This document shows positions 15,931-17,113 of a stretch of 17,113 nucleotides of DNA, one piece after another (within the stretch, counting starts at the first letter, position 1; the number at the start of each line of letters is the position of its first letter). The notes beneath the pieces were generated by a model. It worked only from the letters and a program-made list of their open reading frames with translations. It ran no database searches and had not been told where the DNA came from. This DNA is from Saccoglossus kowalevskii. Lineage: Eukaryota; Hemichordata; Enteropneusta; Harrimaniidae. Both the position numbers and the translations under genes were made by a program. The stretch covers positions 181,180-198,292 of the forward strand of contig NW_003107591.1 in the NCBI RefSeq assembly GCF_000003605.2. The letters run 5' to 3'.

Positions 15931-17113
15931 CACTAATCAGTTTGTTTGTTTTCCCACTGGGCTGCACATAACCATATGTAGAAAGCTACTGGTACGTGTG
16001 TCAGTGGTTAGAGAGACAGCTGTGTGTCATAGCTTGAAGACTTTAGTAAATAGAACTGCTTCCACTTATCATTATCCATTCTAAGTCTTCTAACTGGACG
16101 TGATCCTAGCAACAGGAACCCACAAGGCTTTGCGTAGTAATGTCGTATGCTTGTTATTCCCTCTTGGCCAAATTATGAAGACGGAGTAGTTACATGCACG
16201 AAAATGCTGAAGCTGTTCTAAATTATACATGCTTTCTGTTCCTTTGCTGGGAATCCTAGCGGGTCAGAATGGGGTCTGTACTGATTTGTATTGGTAAGAC
16301 TGACTTTCTGTGTGTCTTTGGTATTCTCTATTTGCATAATATTTTCAAATTGGACAATGATTAGCTCCATTTGCTGTGATGCACGATATATTAGTGATGG
16401 TACTTAATCACCATTGACGACAACAAATTCAACTTAATATTTCTGGTTGTTCTTGGGTTTTCACTGGCATGTTACCTTTGTTGTGTATGGAGATTTATTC
16501 TCTACGTTCACTTGGATGTGTCGGTAGAATCAGATTCATTCTCTGCACTGACTGCATGTACTTTCTTTCTTGATTTATATGCTTGTGACCTTGCACTTGG
16601 ACTTTTCGTGGCATAGTGATTTATTCTTCTGCGTGATTGTCATGTTTCCTAAAAACAGTAACTTATATTTTCAACCACAAAATTTACTTTTAGGTATTTT
16701 AGTATTTTTGTTCTTTTGGGTTTACCTCCGTTCTTTACAGAGTGTTATTGATCCAATTCAGTGTCACTGGATATGGATTTAATTTGTGCTAATGTGGCTC
16801 AATATTCCATAGAGCCTTATAGATTACAATTCTATCACGCAGTGAATCCTTGTTAGTGTACCATAATTACAGATAGTAACCAGGGTTTGTAATGATATTG
16901 CATTGTCAGGTGCTGGGAATCAGCCACCCTAAATACCAAATAGCAAACCGTTGTCGGCCTAAGAGGCAAGAGATCCGTGGTCGGGTATGAGAGAAACTAC
17001 ACAAGTCCTAGTGCGTATTAAATTAACAAATAAATCAATTTAATAAACAGAATATCGATATCATAACACGTCTTAAATCTATACTTATGCGCACAAGTTA
17101 AAGCCCCACACAA
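15931..17113. other. No recognisable gene; probable Gypsy 3' region and flank
   Basis: A short stretch near 16160-16220 (PSWPNYEDGVVTCTKML) faintly resembles the late integrase/pol tail, but not enough to call. 16270-16750 is pyrimidine-rich with no open frame of interest; the 70-codon frame at 16570-16782 is hydrophobic only because it is T-rich. No LTR ends, polypurine tract or direct repeat shared with the upstream flank was found. Nothing is recognised to the end of the window. Confidence 0.5.

Noticed and set aside
16930-17010. GC-richer patch GTCGGCCTAAGAGGCAAGAG considered as a tRNA or tRNA-derived SINE.
   Set aside because: No cloverleaf and no proper A or B box on either strand.
12067-17113. 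Search for a pair of LTRs around the Gypsy remnant.
   Set aside because: No shared direct repeat between 12067-13019 and 15931-17113 could be seen by eye; either LTRs are lost or the right one lies beyond the window.
1-17113. CRISPR arrays, bacterial operons, rRNA and tRNA genes.
   Set aside because: No regularly spaced short repeats, no ribosome-binding-site-led gene strings and no conserved RNA sequences were found; the content is eukaryotic transposon debris.

Overview
This window looks like a repeat-rich, non-coding stretch of an animal genome, most likely a marine invertebrate and perhaps a bivalve mollusc. The reasons are its AT-rich composition, the lack of bacterial gene organisation, decayed LINE, Ty3/Gypsy and DUF3504-type elements, and dispersed repeats opening with AGTCCCC...GGGGACT that I associate from memory with molluscan genomes. 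I see no intact gene, no rRNA or tRNA and no CRISPR array. Every recognisable coding region is broken by stops and frameshifts.

Layout. 1-2025: the 3' part of an L1/Tx1-like LINE on +, with RT motifs, a C-terminal zinc finger and a 3' tail. 2063-2832: first copy of a dispersed repeat built of about 318-bp monomers with hairpins. 2833-4200: no gene recognised; it holds simple repeats and one doubtful 73-codon ORF. 4214-4625: remnant of a DUF3504/Crypton-type tyrosine recombinase on +. 4850-4984: a fold-back, MITE-like element. 5191-5900: second copy of the dispersed repeat, with a different monomer length. 6097-8391 (-) and 8557-11055 (+): two decayed, mutually paralogous genes arranged head to head. 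The + copy keeps an XPG/FEN1-like PIN nuclease pattern and a tesmin/TSO1-type CXC domain. 11635-12066: a nearly perfect 216-bp tandem duplication. 13020-15930: a decayed Ty3/Gypsy element on + with gag (zinc knuckle plus MYND finger), retropepsin, spacer, RNase H tail and integrase start. Most of its RT is deleted. 15930-17113: no recognisable feature, probably the 3' part of that element.

The most interesting feature is the head-to-head pair. The - member keeps the N-terminal and middle part of the family, and the + member keeps the middle and C-terminal part. They overlap in the middle, where short motifs can be aligned by eye. They are therefore two family members, not one gene split by an inversion. 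The family is uncharacterised as far as I know. Its domain combination (PIN-like nuclease plus CXC DNA-binding domain) and its occurrence among mobile elements make it a candidate for a mobile or selfish gene family. The family assignments come from recognising motifs in the sequence; no search was run.
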